NCBI GenBank assembly: GCA_025929855.1
Contig: JAICPK010000009.1
Location: forward strand, 1 to 14,352
Source of the DNA: Nitrososphaera sp.
GTDB lineage: Archaea > Thermoproteota > Nitrososphaeria > Nitrososphaerales > Nitrososphaeraceae
DNA: 14,352 nucleotides
Direction: 5' to 3'
The translations under genes were made by a program, and so were the position numbers. Within the stretch, counting starts at the first letter, position 1. Every line of letters begins with the position of its first letter. Under the pieces are notes generated by a model, which was not told where the DNA came from, ran no database searches, and worked only from the letters and a program-made list of their open reading frames with translations. Positions 6,462 to 14,242 of this stretch are shown here, piece after piece.

Positions 6462-6469
6462 CTTTATAT
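6462..6469 (+). promoter_or_regulatory. TATA-like box for the Tes-like gene
   Basis: CTTTATAT is centred about 39 bp before ATG 6505. A start site about 26 bp downstream would fall near 6492, leaving a leader of about 13 nt and making the TTG at 6481 untranslated. Other AT-rich boxes in this intergenic region are TTTAAAAAG at 6328-6336 and GATTATAAA at 6421-6429. Confidence 0.5.
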
Positions 6470-6504
6470 CAAAGCGAAGATTGGTTCCAAAAGGTAGCAG
6501 TAGT

Positions 6505-8211
6505 ATGGACTTAATCCAAATTTCGAATATGTCTAGCAAAAGTGGAAGCACTAAACGCACAATCCGGTTCACACAAAGCATCTGTCCAGACTGCAATATG
6601 ATTCTGGATGCTGAGGTCTTTGAAAGGGAAGGAAAGGTCTTTATGAGTAAGACATGCCCGACGCACGGTGAGTGCGAAGAGCTATACTTTGGCTCATATG
6701 AAATGTATAAGAAATTCAGTACTTATTGGATGGATGGCAAGGGGGCCCACGCGCCAAATGTCATGATAGACAAGTGCTCATGCCCCAATAACTGTGGACT
6801 TTGCACGAACCATCTTTCGCATTCTGGGCTTTCCAACATGATAATCACCAACAGGTGTGATCTGACATGCTGGTACTGCTTCTTTTATGTCAAGAAGGGT
6901 CTTGAAGGGGCTTACCTCTATGAGCCAAACATGGAGCAGATAAGGGCTATGATGAAGACTCTCAAGGCGGAAAAACCTATTGCAGGTAATTCTATTCAGG
7001 TCACAGGCGGCGAGCCGATGCTCCGGGATGACATTATTGAAATCATTAATATAATGAAGGAGGAAGGCGTCGACCATATCCAACTTAACACCAACGGTAT
7101 CAAACTGGCCATGTCGCCAGAAACTATGCGTCAGGTAAGAATGGCAGGTGTTAACAACCTGTATCTTTCATTCGATGGCGTGAGCCCAAGGACAAACCCC
7201 AAGAATCACTGGGAAATTCCATATACATTGGAATCGGCAAGAAAGTGCGGAATGACTGTAGTATTCGTCCCAACCGTCATCAAGTCGATCAACGACCATG
7301 AGCTTGGTGGTATCATCGGATACGCCCAAAAGAACCTAGATGTGGTTCACGCTGTCAACTTCCAGCCTGTGTCCCTCACAGGCAGGATGACAAAGAGGGA
7401 GCGTGAAAAATACCGAATTACAATTCCAGACTGCATTGAAAGAATCGAAGAGCAGACTAATGGTGAAATTTCAAAAGACGCCTGGTTTCCAGTTCCCTCA
7501 TGCATGCCTATGACAAACGTGATTGAGGCGTTCAGCAAGAAGCCTAAGTATGAATTATCGATACACTTTGCATGTGGCGCAGGCACCTATGTATTTGAAG
7601 ATATGGATACAAAAAAACTGATACCTCTCACATCATTTGTTGATATCAAAGGAGTCCTTGAATACTTTGAAGAAAAGGCTGATGATATCAAGTCAGGTGC
7701 CAATAGGTATTGGGCACTACTTGAAGTCGTCCGTAAGCTAAAGCAATTTGTCAACAAAGACAAGCAGCCAAGAGGCCTAGATCTGGCAAGAATGTTCTCG
7801 AGCATCCTGCTCAAGCGCAATTTTGACTCTGTAGGCTCATGGCATGTAAGGTCACTCTTCCTTGGCATGATGCACTTCCAAGACAAGTACAACGAGGATC
7901 TTGAAAGACTCCAGAGGTGTGACATCCATTATCTTACTCCAGACCTCCGAATCATCCCATTCTGTGCATTCAACGTCATCCCAGAATGGTACCGCGATAG
8001 AATCCAAAAGAAGTATAGCATCCCCGTCGAAGAATGGGAGAAGGCTCACGGTCAGACCCTGGAAGCAGGCCTCTACCGAGGCTTAATGAGAAGAGGTAAG
8101 CCAGAAGCCCAAATGGGTTGCGCTCTGTCAGAAATGCACAAGGCCGCTGCCTTAGAGCAAGCAGACGATCATAAAGGAATAGAGCTGCGCAACAGCATGG
8201 CTGGCGCGTAA
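6505..8211 (+). CDS. Radical SAM protein of the tetraether lipid synthase (Tes, MJ0619-like) family
   Basis: Characterised Tes enzymes join lipid tails of archaeols to make macrocyclic and tetraether (GDGT) membrane lipids. The 568-aa protein has an N-terminal metal-binding part with C27-x2-C30 and C51-P-T-H54-G, comparable to the rubredoxin-like site of Tes. A second cysteine cluster follows at C91, C93, C97, C100 near H103. The radical SAM motif is C118-x3-C122-x2-C125 (RCDLTCWYCF), followed by VTGGEPMLRDD, the SAM-binding GGEP, and LNTNGI. The C-terminal region has IHYLTPDLRIIPFCAFNVIPEWYRD, a Tes-family block. Several archaeal paralogs share this layout, so the substrate is inferred. I chose ATG 6505 over TTG 6481 because of the TATA spacing; ATG 6529 is also possible. 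It is divergent from the TrmB gene. No membrane segment is seen. Confidence 0.78.
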   Translation: MDLIQISNMSSKSGSTKRTIRFTQSICPDCNMILDAEVFEREGKVFMSKTCPTHGECEELYFGSYEMYKKFSTYWMDGKGAHAPNVMIDKCSCPNNCGLCTNHLSHSGLSNMIITNRCDLTCWYCFFYVKKGLEGAYLYEPNMEQIRAMMKTLKAEKPIAGNSIQVTGGEPMLRDDIIEIINIMKEEGVDHIQLNTNGIKLAMSPETMRQVRMAGVNNLYLSFDGVSPRTNPKNHWEIPYTLESARKCGMTVVFVPTVIKSINDHELGGIIGYAQKNLDVVHAVNFQPVSLTGRMTKREREKYRITIPDCIERIEEQTNGEISKDAWFPVPSCMPMTNVIEAFSKKPKYELSIHFACGAGTYVFEDMDTKKLIPLTSFVDIKGVLEYFEEKADDIKSGANRYWALLEVVRKLKQFVNKDKQPRGLDLARMFSSILLKRNFDSVGSWHVRSLFLGMMHFQDKYNEDLERLQRCDIHYLTPDLRIIPFCAFNVIPEWYRDRIQKKYSIPVEEWEKAHGQTLEAGLYRGLMRRGKPEAQMGCALSEMHKAAALEQADDHKGIELRNSMAGA

Positions 8212-8223
8212 GCGCACCCTACC

Positions 8224-8237
8224 TTTTTCTTCTTTTT
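8224..8237 (+). terminator. T-rich terminator after the Tes-like gene
   Basis: Two T5 runs interrupted by CTTC begin 13 bp after the stop codon. Archaeal RNA polymerase terminates on such T tracts without needing a hairpin. Confidence 0.55.
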
Positions 8238-8299
8238 AGTATTGATAGTCGTTCAAGCTACGTTCATGTTAGCAGATTCTGTTTTTATTGGCGCTCAGA

Positions 8300-8314
8300 T
8301 CTTTTGATAAAAGA
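8300..8314. repeat. Small AT-rich palindrome in the gap after the Tes-like gene
   Basis: TCTTTT-gat-AAAAGA has perfect 6-bp arms. It could be a weak hairpin or a protein site. The rest of the 281-bp gap (8212-8492) is AT-rich with no ORF above about 15 codons that I would support and no tRNA-like fold. Confidence 0.3.
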
Positions 8315-8457
8315 AGTAAGGAAAATTCTTTTAACAAAACTTTGACTCCAACAATTTTTTGTCAGCCTACCTGATTATCCTATTGTTGCCTCTATGCTCT
8401 CGATTATGGGCGTTGCGTCTACTGCTACAGGATGCAAATATATCTGTTGTATTTAGA

Positions 8458-8467
8458 AACTTAAAAT
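8458..8467 (+). promoter_or_regulatory. TATA-like box for the M3 peptidase gene
   Basis: AACTTAAAAT is centred about 29-30 bp before ATG 8493, predicting a leaderless or nearly leaderless transcript. Confidence 0.45.
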
Positions 8468-8492
8468 TGGATAAGCTGCATGCCCAAGCCAT

Positions 8493-9944
8493 ATGGACCT
8501 AAAGCAATGGTGTCAGCTCGATGAGCAGATCTACATTGCAGAAATGGATGAGCGATATAAGCAGTATGCAGGCCTCTCCTATAGCGAACAAATGATAGAG
8601 CGGCTTGCAGAAATGAGGACTATTAGCGCAGAGACATTTGTCAACTTCTTTTCGCAGCCAAGGGAATTGTTTCTAAGCTCGCTCGAAAACATTGCAGACT
8701 CGTCAACTAAAAAGCTTGAGCTCAAGCTGTACAATTTGCGCAATGAAAAGATTATTTCTTCGCGCTACAGGTTTGCCAGTGCTCCAGTTAATTGGAGCAC
8801 ATGGCGTCAGTTCAACAGTTTTGAGAAGGATCCAAAAAAGCGCAAACATGTATTTGATGAATTCATTTCAAAGACAAGATACATCTCACCTGTTATCAAG
8901 GAGCGCTTTGACCAGATGGATGGAATTTACCGCAAGTACTCCAACAACAAATTGACCCCTTTAGGTGGCTACCTAGAGAACGAAAAGATCTCCTACTCTT
9001 ATTTGGGAGATTTTGTGAAGTCTATGGGACGGCAAGCACGAAAACCCTTTCAAGAAGTGCTTCATTCTATCTCGAAAAAGGTGCTCGGGAGGGAAGCAGA
9101 ATATTATGATGATTTCTACTTTTTCCGCAATAGGGTATATGCCGATCTTAAGAAAGAGTTTGTCGGTGTAAATCCTACGGCGCAAGTCAGACGCACTCTT
9201 GCAACAATGCAATTTGACCTGTCTTCAATTCACATCGATACGGAACAGCGAAAGAATAAGTATCCATCGCCAATATGCTTTTTTGTACAGGTACCAAACG
9301 ATATCCGGGTGTTGTACAAAAGCGAAAGCCCCTATTTTGACCTGCAGGGGTGCTACCACGAAATGGGACATGCAGTACATGCCTCTTCAATAAGCGTGGA
9401 GGCAGAATATTGGAATCGCTATAGTTTTTCAATGGGAATAGCCGAGATGTTCTCAATATTTCTAGAGCGGCTGACTAAGAATAGGAAATATTTGTCATCG
9501 CTTGGAATTAAGAACAACCGCATTCTTGAAGAGATTGAGGCAAGGAACAACTTCATGGATCTGTTCTTTGTCACCTTCTACGCGGCCAATTCGATAATGA
9601 AGGCTGAGTTTTGGCATAAGAAACTGTCGATAGAAAAGACAAGCGACGTATATGCGCGACTGATAAAGGAATATACCGGCTTTGAAATGCCAGGTGAATA
9701 TTGGATGCTACATCACATACTACCAGATGCAATAATGTATGCGCCAAGTTACTTGATTGCCGCAGTTCGTGCTGTTGAGCTTGATCATCACCTGCGAGAT
9801 AGGTTTGGAGAGAAATGGTGGACACAACTGGAAACAGGGAAATATATTCGCGAAATAATACAGCCGGGCGCTGCCATAAACCTATCAAGGTTCTCTCGGC
9901 TTGATAGCAGCCTGTTCATGAACGAACTAACAGATATCGGATGA
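8493..9944 (+). CDS. M3-like zinc metallopeptidase (oligoendopeptidase F/thimet type)
   Basis: These enzymes cut short peptides in the cytosol, often those released by the proteasome. The zinc motif is CYHEMGHAVHAS, with His289, Glu290 and His293 as HExxH; Glu318 in MGIAEMFSIFLERL is the likely third zinc ligand, as in clan MA M3 peptidases (E about 25-30 residues after HExxH). Upstream, FFVQVPNDIRVLYKSES fits the strand that lines the cleft. The protein is 483 aa, shorter than the 560-680 aa of most M3 members, with a mostly helical N-terminal half. No signal peptide is seen. ATG 8493 is a good start, with a TATA-like box at about 29 bp. It is convergent with the proteasome beta gene, and the two products act on related substrates. 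An M32-type carboxypeptidase also has HExxH, but the sequence context looks closer to M3. Confidence 0.8.
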   Translation: MDLKQWCQLDEQIYIAEMDERYKQYAGLSYSEQMIERLAEMRTISAETFVNFFSQPRELFLSSLENIADSSTKKLELKLYNLRNEKIISSRYRFASAPVNWSTWRQFNSFEKDPKKRKHVFDEFISKTRYISPVIKERFDQMDGIYRKYSNNKLTPLGGYLENEKISYSYLGDFVKSMGRQARKPFQEVLHSISKKVLGREAEYYDDFYFFRNRVYADLKKEFVGVNPTAQVRRTLATMQFDLSSIHIDTEQRKNKYPSPICFFVQVPNDIRVLYKSESPYFDLQGCYHEMGHAVHASSISVEAEYWNRYSFSMGIAEMFSIFLERLTKNRKYLSSLGIKNNRILEEIEARNNFMDLFFVTFYAANSIMKAEFWHKKLSIEKTSDVYARLIKEYTGFEMPGEYWMLHHILPDAIMYAPSYLIAAVRAVELDHHLRDRFGEKWWTQLETGKYIREIIQPGAAINLSRFSRLDSSLFMNELTDIG

Positions 9945-9996
9945 TAATTTGACCATGTGGCAGTCATAGCATTGGACATGCGATTTTCCTTACGTA

Positions 9997-10046
9997 TGTA
10001 AACCCTGACTTAAATACAAGCATTAGCTTTTTTGTAAGCCCTGACT
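9997..10046. repeat. Imperfect 14-bp direct repeat in the convergent gap
   Basis: TGTAAACCCTGACT at 9997-10010 recurs as TGTAAGCCCTGACT at 10033-10046, differing at one base, with starts 36 bp apart. The second copy overlaps the end of the proteasome gene. Function unknown. Confidence 0.5.
10028..10033 (+). terminator. T6 run, possible terminator for the M3 peptidase gene
   Basis: A T6 tract 84 bp after the stop codon, in a convergent gap, fits archaeal T-tract termination. It is short, so support is modest. Confidence 0.3.
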
Positions 10047-10704
10047 AGAAGACTACGCGTACTTCGGCCTTTTCTTCCTTTGTCAGCGCGCGGTAGCCAT
10101 CATTATCGATAAGGACTACGTTGATGCTGTCGCCTGTTCCCGCATTTCTCCTAATAGCAGCTGCTATCGCCTGCATTGCTATCTTGTAAGCATCATTTAC
10201 GCTCATATCATCCTTGTACTCCGATTCTAAATAGCCATATGCAACAGGAGAGCCACTGCCAGTCGATATGAACTTCTCTGTAGTCATTGATCCAAATAGA
10301 TCTATATTATAGATTTGGCCACCTTCTTCTCTTGTCCAGCCTGCCATTATTATCTGGACATAATATGGAAAGAATCGCTGGTTGAAAAGCACATTTGAGC
10401 ATAACCTTGCAGCAGACTTAATTGGCATTAGCTCCTTGTTCTGGAGCCTATAGAGGTTGGAATTGTAACGCATGACGTCGACAAGGTTCTGTGCGTCTGC
10501 TACACCGCCAGCTATAGTCATTGCCAGATGACGGTCGACCTTTTGAATCTTCATCACATGCCTGTCGGCGATAAAGAAGCCTGCGCTTGCGCGTGTATCA
10601 GCAGCCAAAACTACGCCATCATTGCAAATTAGGGCGCAGGTAGTGGTTCCTTTCTTTATCTGATCTGCAATATAATCGGGATATCTCTTGTCGTGAGGAT
10701 ACAT
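10045..10704 (-). CDS. psmB: 20S proteasome subunit beta (threonine protease)
   Basis: The subunit forms the inner rings of the archaeal 20S core and degrades unfolded proteins. The 219-aa precursor has a 19-residue propeptide ending KKG, then TTTCALICNDGVVLAADTRAS. Taking Thr20 as mature Thr1, the catalytic set falls exactly in place: Asp36 is Asp17, Arg38 is Arg19 and Lys52 is Lys33. The S1-pocket position 45 is Ile64 in TIAGGVADAQ, a hydrophobic residue that suggests chymotrypsin-like preference (inference). FISTGSGSPVAYGYLE and IRRNAGTGDSINVVLID match the conserved GSG and G-S/T-G-D-x motifs; the latter carries the Asp and Ser near the active site. ATG 10704 lies about 30 bp from a TATA-like box. 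A second beta subunit elsewhere in the genome cannot be excluded. It is divergent from leuC. Confidence 0.97.
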   Translation of the reverse strand: MYPHDKRYPDYIADQIKKGTTTCALICNDGVVLAADTRASAGFFIADRHVMKIQKVDRHLAMTIAGGVADAQNLVDVMRYNSNLYRLQNKELMPIKSAARLCSNVLFNQRFFPYYVQIIMAGWTREEGGQIYNIDLFGSMTTEKFISTGSGSPVAYGYLESEYKDDMSVNDAYKIAMQAIAAAIRRNAGTGDSINVVLIDNDGYRALTKEEKAEVRVVF

Positions 10705-10730
10705 TTATGGAATTGAGTGAAGCAACCTGA

Positions 10731-10738
10731 TTTAAAAC
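10731..10738 (-). promoter_or_regulatory. TATA-like box for psmB
   Basis: Minus-strand GTTTTAAA is centred about 30 bp before ATG 10704, consistent with a leaderless or very short leader. Confidence 0.5.
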
Positions 10739-10764
10739 TATCTGCCGGTCTGTCCGTCTGTTTG

Positions 10765-10773
10765 TTTTATATT
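10765..10773 (+). promoter_or_regulatory. TATA-like box for leuC
   Basis: TTTTATATT is centred 36 bp before the TTG start at 10805, predicting a start site near 10795 and a leader of about 10 nt. The preceding GGTCTGTCCGTCTGTTTG (10747-10764) is a degenerate tetranucleotide run. Confidence 0.5.
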
Positions 10774-10804
10774 CCTCTTATGAGACATTTCTTCATTAAG
10801 TAGC

Positions 10805-12229
10805 TTGCATCCAAAGACAATATTTGAGAAGATCTGGGACAGTCATATAGTATATGAAAAAGAGGCGGAGGAGGCTGGTCAATCTTTGTTATATATAGAT
10901 CGGCATCTTATTCACGAAGTGACATCGCCTCAGGCTTTTGATGGGCTTCGGATGAGCAAAAGACGGGTCAGGCGGCCAGATCTGACTTTTGCCACTATGG
11001 ACCACAATGTCCCGACAAGCGACAGGTCGCTTCCAATTATAGATCAGATATCATCGATACAGATCCAGACGCTTGTTCAAAACTGCAAGGAGTTTGGCAT
11101 AACGCTATTTGATATGCATAGCCCAGATCAGGGGATTGTGCATATTATTGGACCAGAGCTTGGACTAACTCTACCAGGTACCACCATCGTATGCGGTGAC
11201 AGCCACACCTCAACCCATGGTGCCTTCGGCGCCTTTGCACTTGGAATTGGGACAAGCGATGTGGAGCATGTTCTTGCCACCCAGTCTATATGGATGGACA
11301 AGCCGCAGACATTTGCAATAAATATCGAAGGGAGGCGCAAAAATTCTCATGCCATCACCGCTAAGGATATCATACTCTACATAATCAGGACTATCGGCAC
11401 TGCAGGCGGTAGCGGCACGGTGCTTGAGTACCGCGGCGAAACGATATCCGATCTTTCTATGGAGAACAGAATGACAATATGCAACATGTCAATAGAGGCA
11501 GGTGCAAGGGCTGGCATCATAGCACCTGACGAAGAGACATTTGAGTTTATCAGGGGTAGACGCTACGCACCCCACGCCGAGCAGTTTGAGAAAGCAGTGG
11601 AACACTGGAAGGCCTTGAGGACGGATCCAAATGCAAAATTTGACAAGTCCATCACGTTCAATGTCAGTGAGCTTGCGCCACAGGTTAGCTGGGGGACCAA
11701 TCCCGGGATGGTAGTAGACATTACTGATATCGTGCCGCATCCAGACCAATTTTCTAAGGGAAATGAGAATGAGTACAAGGCTGCTACCCGTGCACTTAAA
11801 TACATGTCGCTAGAGCCAGGAACATCAATTACCGACATAAAAGTTGACAGGGTGTTCATTGGCTCTTGTACAAACTCGCGGCTTGAAGATTTGCTGGAGG
11901 CATCACTTGTACTAAAGGGAAGGAAGGTCTCACCCAAGGTACGTGCAATGGTGGTGCCCGGCTCCCAACAAGTCAAGGCTGCTGCAGAACGACTTGGGCT
12001 TGATAGAGTTTTTAAGGAGGCCGGCTTTGAATGGCGCGAATCAGGATGCAGTATGTGCCTTGGTATGAACCCTGATATACTTGCACCCGGTGAGCGATGT
12101 GCAAGCACTTCAAACCGCAACTTTGAAGGAAGGCAGGGAGTTGGAGGAAGAACACACCTTGTGAGCCCCATTATGGCTGCGGCAGCCGCAATCGAAGGAC
12201 ACTTTGTAGATATAAGGGAGTGGCTCTAA
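10805..12229 (+). CDS. leuC: 3-isopropylmalate dehydratase large subunit
   Basis: With LeuD it isomerises 2-isopropylmalate to 3-isopropylmalate in leucine synthesis, using a [4Fe-4S] cluster. The three cluster cysteines are visible: C355 in GSCTNSR, and C415 and C418 in [12 protein letters not shown]. Other landmarks are [12 protein letters not shown] at the N-terminus, [32 protein letters not shown] and the C-terminal [22 protein letters not shown]. At 474 aa it has the length and motif spacing of the bacterial-type enzyme (E. coli cysteines 347, 407, 410) rather than the roughly 420-aa archaeal type. The start is TTG, matching where homology begins, behind a TATA-like box. leuD follows with no gap. 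Confidence 0.97.
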   Translation: MHPKTIFEKIWDSHIVYEKEAEEAGQSLLYIDRHLIHEVTSPQAFDGLRMSKRRVRRPDLTFATMDHNVPTSDRSLPIIDQISSIQIQTLVQNCKEFGITLFDMHSPDQGIVHIIGPELGLTLPGTTIVCGDSHTSTHGAFGAFALGIGTSDVEHVLATQSIWMDKPQTFAINIEGRRKNSHAITAKDIILYIIRTIGTAGGSGTVLEYRGETISDLSMENRMTICNMSIEAGARAGIIAPDEETFEFIRGRRYAPHAEQFEKAVEHWKALRTDPNAKFDKSITFNVSELAPQVSWGTNPGMVVDITDIVPHPDQFSKGNENEYKAATRALKYMSLEPGTSITDIKVDRVFIGSCTNSRLEDLLEASLVLKGRKVSPKVRAMVVPGSQQVKAAAERLGLDRVFKEAGFEWRESGCSMCLGMNPDILAPGERCASTSNRNFEGRQGVGGRTHLVSPIMAAAAAIEGHFVDIREWL

Positions 12230-12823
12230 GTGGAATCTTTTATAGTACTCAGAAGTAAGGCAACTCCGCTTGATAGAGTAAATGTCGATACCGACCAGAT
12301 AATACCAAAGCAGTTTTTGAAACTAGTTAATAGGACGGGCTTTGGCAAGTACCTGTTTTACGATTGGCGCTTTGATACAGACGGCAAACCAAGGAGTGAC
12401 TTTGTGCTAAATAACCCAAAATACTCTAGCAGGCAAATACTGCTTACACGTGATAACTTTGGCAGCGGCAGTTCGAGGGAGCACGCAGCCTGGGCCATAC
12501 TTGACTATGGGTTTAAAGCGATAATTGCACCATCATTTGCAGATATTTTCTACAACAACTGCCTTAAGAACGGAATACTGCCTGTGCGGCTTCCAGATCA
12601 TGAAATAGACTATTTGTTCAGTGACGAAGATCTTTACATCGAGATTGATTTATCAAAGCAAAAAGTCACAGCCGGCCTCCGCACTATGCATTTTGAGATC
12701 AACAATTTCCACAAGAAACTGCTACTCGAAGGCTTGGACAGCATTGGGCTCACGTTGCAGCTTGAAGACTATATTGCAAGGTATGAAAGACAGAAGCAAA
12801 TGTTTGCTTTGCACGGCAACTAA
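12230..12823 (+). CDS. leuD: 3-isopropylmalate dehydratase small subunit
   Basis: This is the swivel-domain partner of LeuC. It has VNVDTDQIIPKQFLK near the N-terminus and FGSGSSREHAAWAILDYGFKAIIAPSFADIFYNNCLKNGILPV in the middle, the substrate-binding loop and core of the family. The 197-aa length and the long N-terminal part match the bacterial type (about 200 aa), not the shorter archaeal type (about 160-170 aa). The GTG start is the codon directly after the leuC TAA, so the two genes are certainly one operon and probably translationally coupled. The C-terminal RYERQKQMFALHGN tail is somewhat charged, as in relatives. Confidence 0.96.
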   Translation: MESFIVLRSKATPLDRVNVDTDQIIPKQFLKLVNRTGFGKYLFYDWRFDTDGKPRSDFVLNNPKYSSRQILLTRDNFGSGSSREHAAWAILDYGFKAIIAPSFADIFYNNCLKNGILPVRLPDHEIDYLFSDEDLYIEIDLSKQKVTAGLRTMHFEINNFHKKLLLEGLDSIGLTLQLEDYIARYERQKQMFALHGN

Positions 12824-12827
12824 CAAG

Positions 12828-12835
12828 ATTTTTAT
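12828..12835 (+). promoter_or_regulatory. TATA-like box for the PurF-like gene
   Basis: ATTTTTAT is centred about 34 bp before the TTG at 12866, within the 42-bp gap after leuD, so this gene may have its own promoter as well as read-through from leuCD. A T5 run within it could also act as a weak leuCD terminator. Confidence 0.4.
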
Positions 12836-12865
12836 CCTAACTTCATTAAGAGAAGACGAAGGTAG

Positions 12866-14242
12866 TTGGCTGGCATTGTGGCTATTTATAGCTACGGCTC
12901 AAATAGCAAGAACAACAATATCATCTACTACCTTGCCCATTCCATGAGGAGGTTGCAACACAGAGGCAAGGCATACTGGAAAATGATAGTAGGCGAAGGC
13001 GCCGCCGGTGCAGAAGGCTCTCTTCCTGCAGACGAAACAATTTTGCGCATCGCACAAAAGGAAAAGCTTCTCGGAAACAATGGCATTGGTTACCTCTCAA
13101 AGCGGCCGCCGCCTTTTCCCAGTATGAACAGCATATGGGTTGTATTTGATGGGTTCTTCGTAGATACTGAAAAGCTCCACCTGCACCCATACATAGGTTC
13201 TGCAAGGGACTCTGATTCACTTTTCAAGATTTACCATATTTTCACTCAACTCTTGATTTTTGAGAAAAACCCCGAGCGGGCGGCCGAGTTTCTAGACAGG
13301 CACCTTAGAGGGAATCTGATGATCAAGGTGGGCGACATAATTTACGTATACCGTGACAGGACTGGATTCAAGCCACTTGTAAGTGCAACCAACCGTGACA
13401 AGACCCTGAATATCGTAGCGTCTGAAAACTCTCTTAGGACTTCTCTCATTAACATGGAATTTGCAGACGTCAAGCCCGGCCAACTCTTGAAGATTGACAA
13501 ATATAGTGGGCTCAAGGTCCTCACAAGTGAGTCTACAATAAGGTTGATGATGGATCCCTTTGAGTTCATAAGGGAGTCAAATGTCGTAGCGACGGTCAAC
13601 GGTAAGAGCATCTACCAGATCCGCAAAAATATCGGCAAAGAGCAAGCCAACTTTTTGTCTAAAGAATTAGACGTGGACTTGGCCTTTGCAGAGCCTGATT
13701 ATACTCGCCCCATGACTCTAGGCTTTAGCCTTGAATATCAAAAGCATTCAAATGTGTTTGAGCTGGCAGAAGGCGTAATTAAGGATAGATATGATGACGC
13801 AGACCACATGATCGACTTTTCAGAGCAGGTGAGCAAAAACAAGTTACTCACCACTGGCAGGTCGCTCAAATTTATCATCCAAAATTTAGCGCAGGGAAAG
13901 AAGATAGCTACAGTGCAGGGCACAATCCAGACAGGCAGCACAACACGGGAGACAATTTATTATCTGAAGAACGCCGGCGCAAAGCGTATTTACGTAGCCG
14001 TAAGCTATGTTCCGACAGTGGATGGAAGGCAGGTTGGGTTGTATACACAAAACCGCGACCTCATAGCAAATAAGTACATAGGCCAGGTGTCATCCATCAA
14101 TGAGCTTAACCAAAATATCGCCAGAGAGCTGGGGGCAGATTCCTTATATTACAACTCGCCGGCTGTTCTAGCAAAAGGTATCGGGGTATCAGAAAACGAC
14201 CTATGGTTTCCTGAATGGGTGAGATTCATTGATTATAAATAA
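12866..14242 (+). CDS. PurF-like protein with apparently degenerate glutaminase and phosphoribosyltransferase sites
   Basis: The fold order is that of amidophosphoribosyltransferase: N-terminal Ntn glutaminase domain (about 1-220) then a PRTase domain (about 260-430). Landmarks kept are LQHRG (30-34), GNNGIG (70-75), RDRTGFKPL and NAGAKRIYVAVSYVP. Key residues are gone. The N-terminal nucleophile Cys of M-C-G-I-V is Ala2 (LAGIVAI in the DNA); a TAG stop lies directly before the TTG, so no upstream residue can supply it. The substrate-binding G-H-x-R-Y is GYLSK (75-79). The PRPP motif V-D-D-S-I-V-R-G-T-T is VQGTIQTGSTT (350-360), with Gln-Gly in place of the two Asp. Length (458 aa) is normal and the frame intact, so it is a maintained gene, not a decayed one. 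Whether a true purF exists elsewhere is unknown; a regulatory or scaffold role is inference. Confidence 0.75.
   Translation: MAGIVAIYSYGSNSKNNNIIYYLAHSMRRLQHRGKAYWKMIVGEGAAGAEGSLPADETILRIAQKEKLLGNNGIGYLSKRPPPFPSMNSIWVVFDGFFVDTEKLHLHPYIGSARDSDSLFKIYHIFTQLLIFEKNPERAAEFLDRHLRGNLMIKVGDIIYVYRDRTGFKPLVSATNRDKTLNIVASENSLRTSLINMEFADVKPGQLLKIDKYSGLKVLTSESTIRLMMDPFEFIRESNVVATVNGKSIYQIRKNIGKEQANFLSKELDVDLAFAEPDYTRPMTLGFSLEYQKHSNVFELAEGVIKDRYDDADHMIDFSEQVSKNKLLTTGRSLKFIIQNLAQGKKIATVQGTIQTGSTTRETIYYLKNAGAKRIYVAVSYVPTVDGRQVGLYTQNRDLIANKYIGQVSSINELNQNIARELGADSLYYNSPAVLAKGIGVSENDLWFPEWVRFIDYK

Noticed and set aside
9934..10010. Possible C/D-box sRNA (ATGATAA ... CTGA)
   Set aside because: The C box is imperfect, no clear C'/D' boxes are present, and the first box overlaps the end of the peptidase gene.
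11563..12171. 202-codon minus-strand open frame inside leuC
   Set aside because: LeuC is unambiguous on the plus strand through this stretch, including the cluster cysteines, so the antisense frame is a by-product of codon composition.
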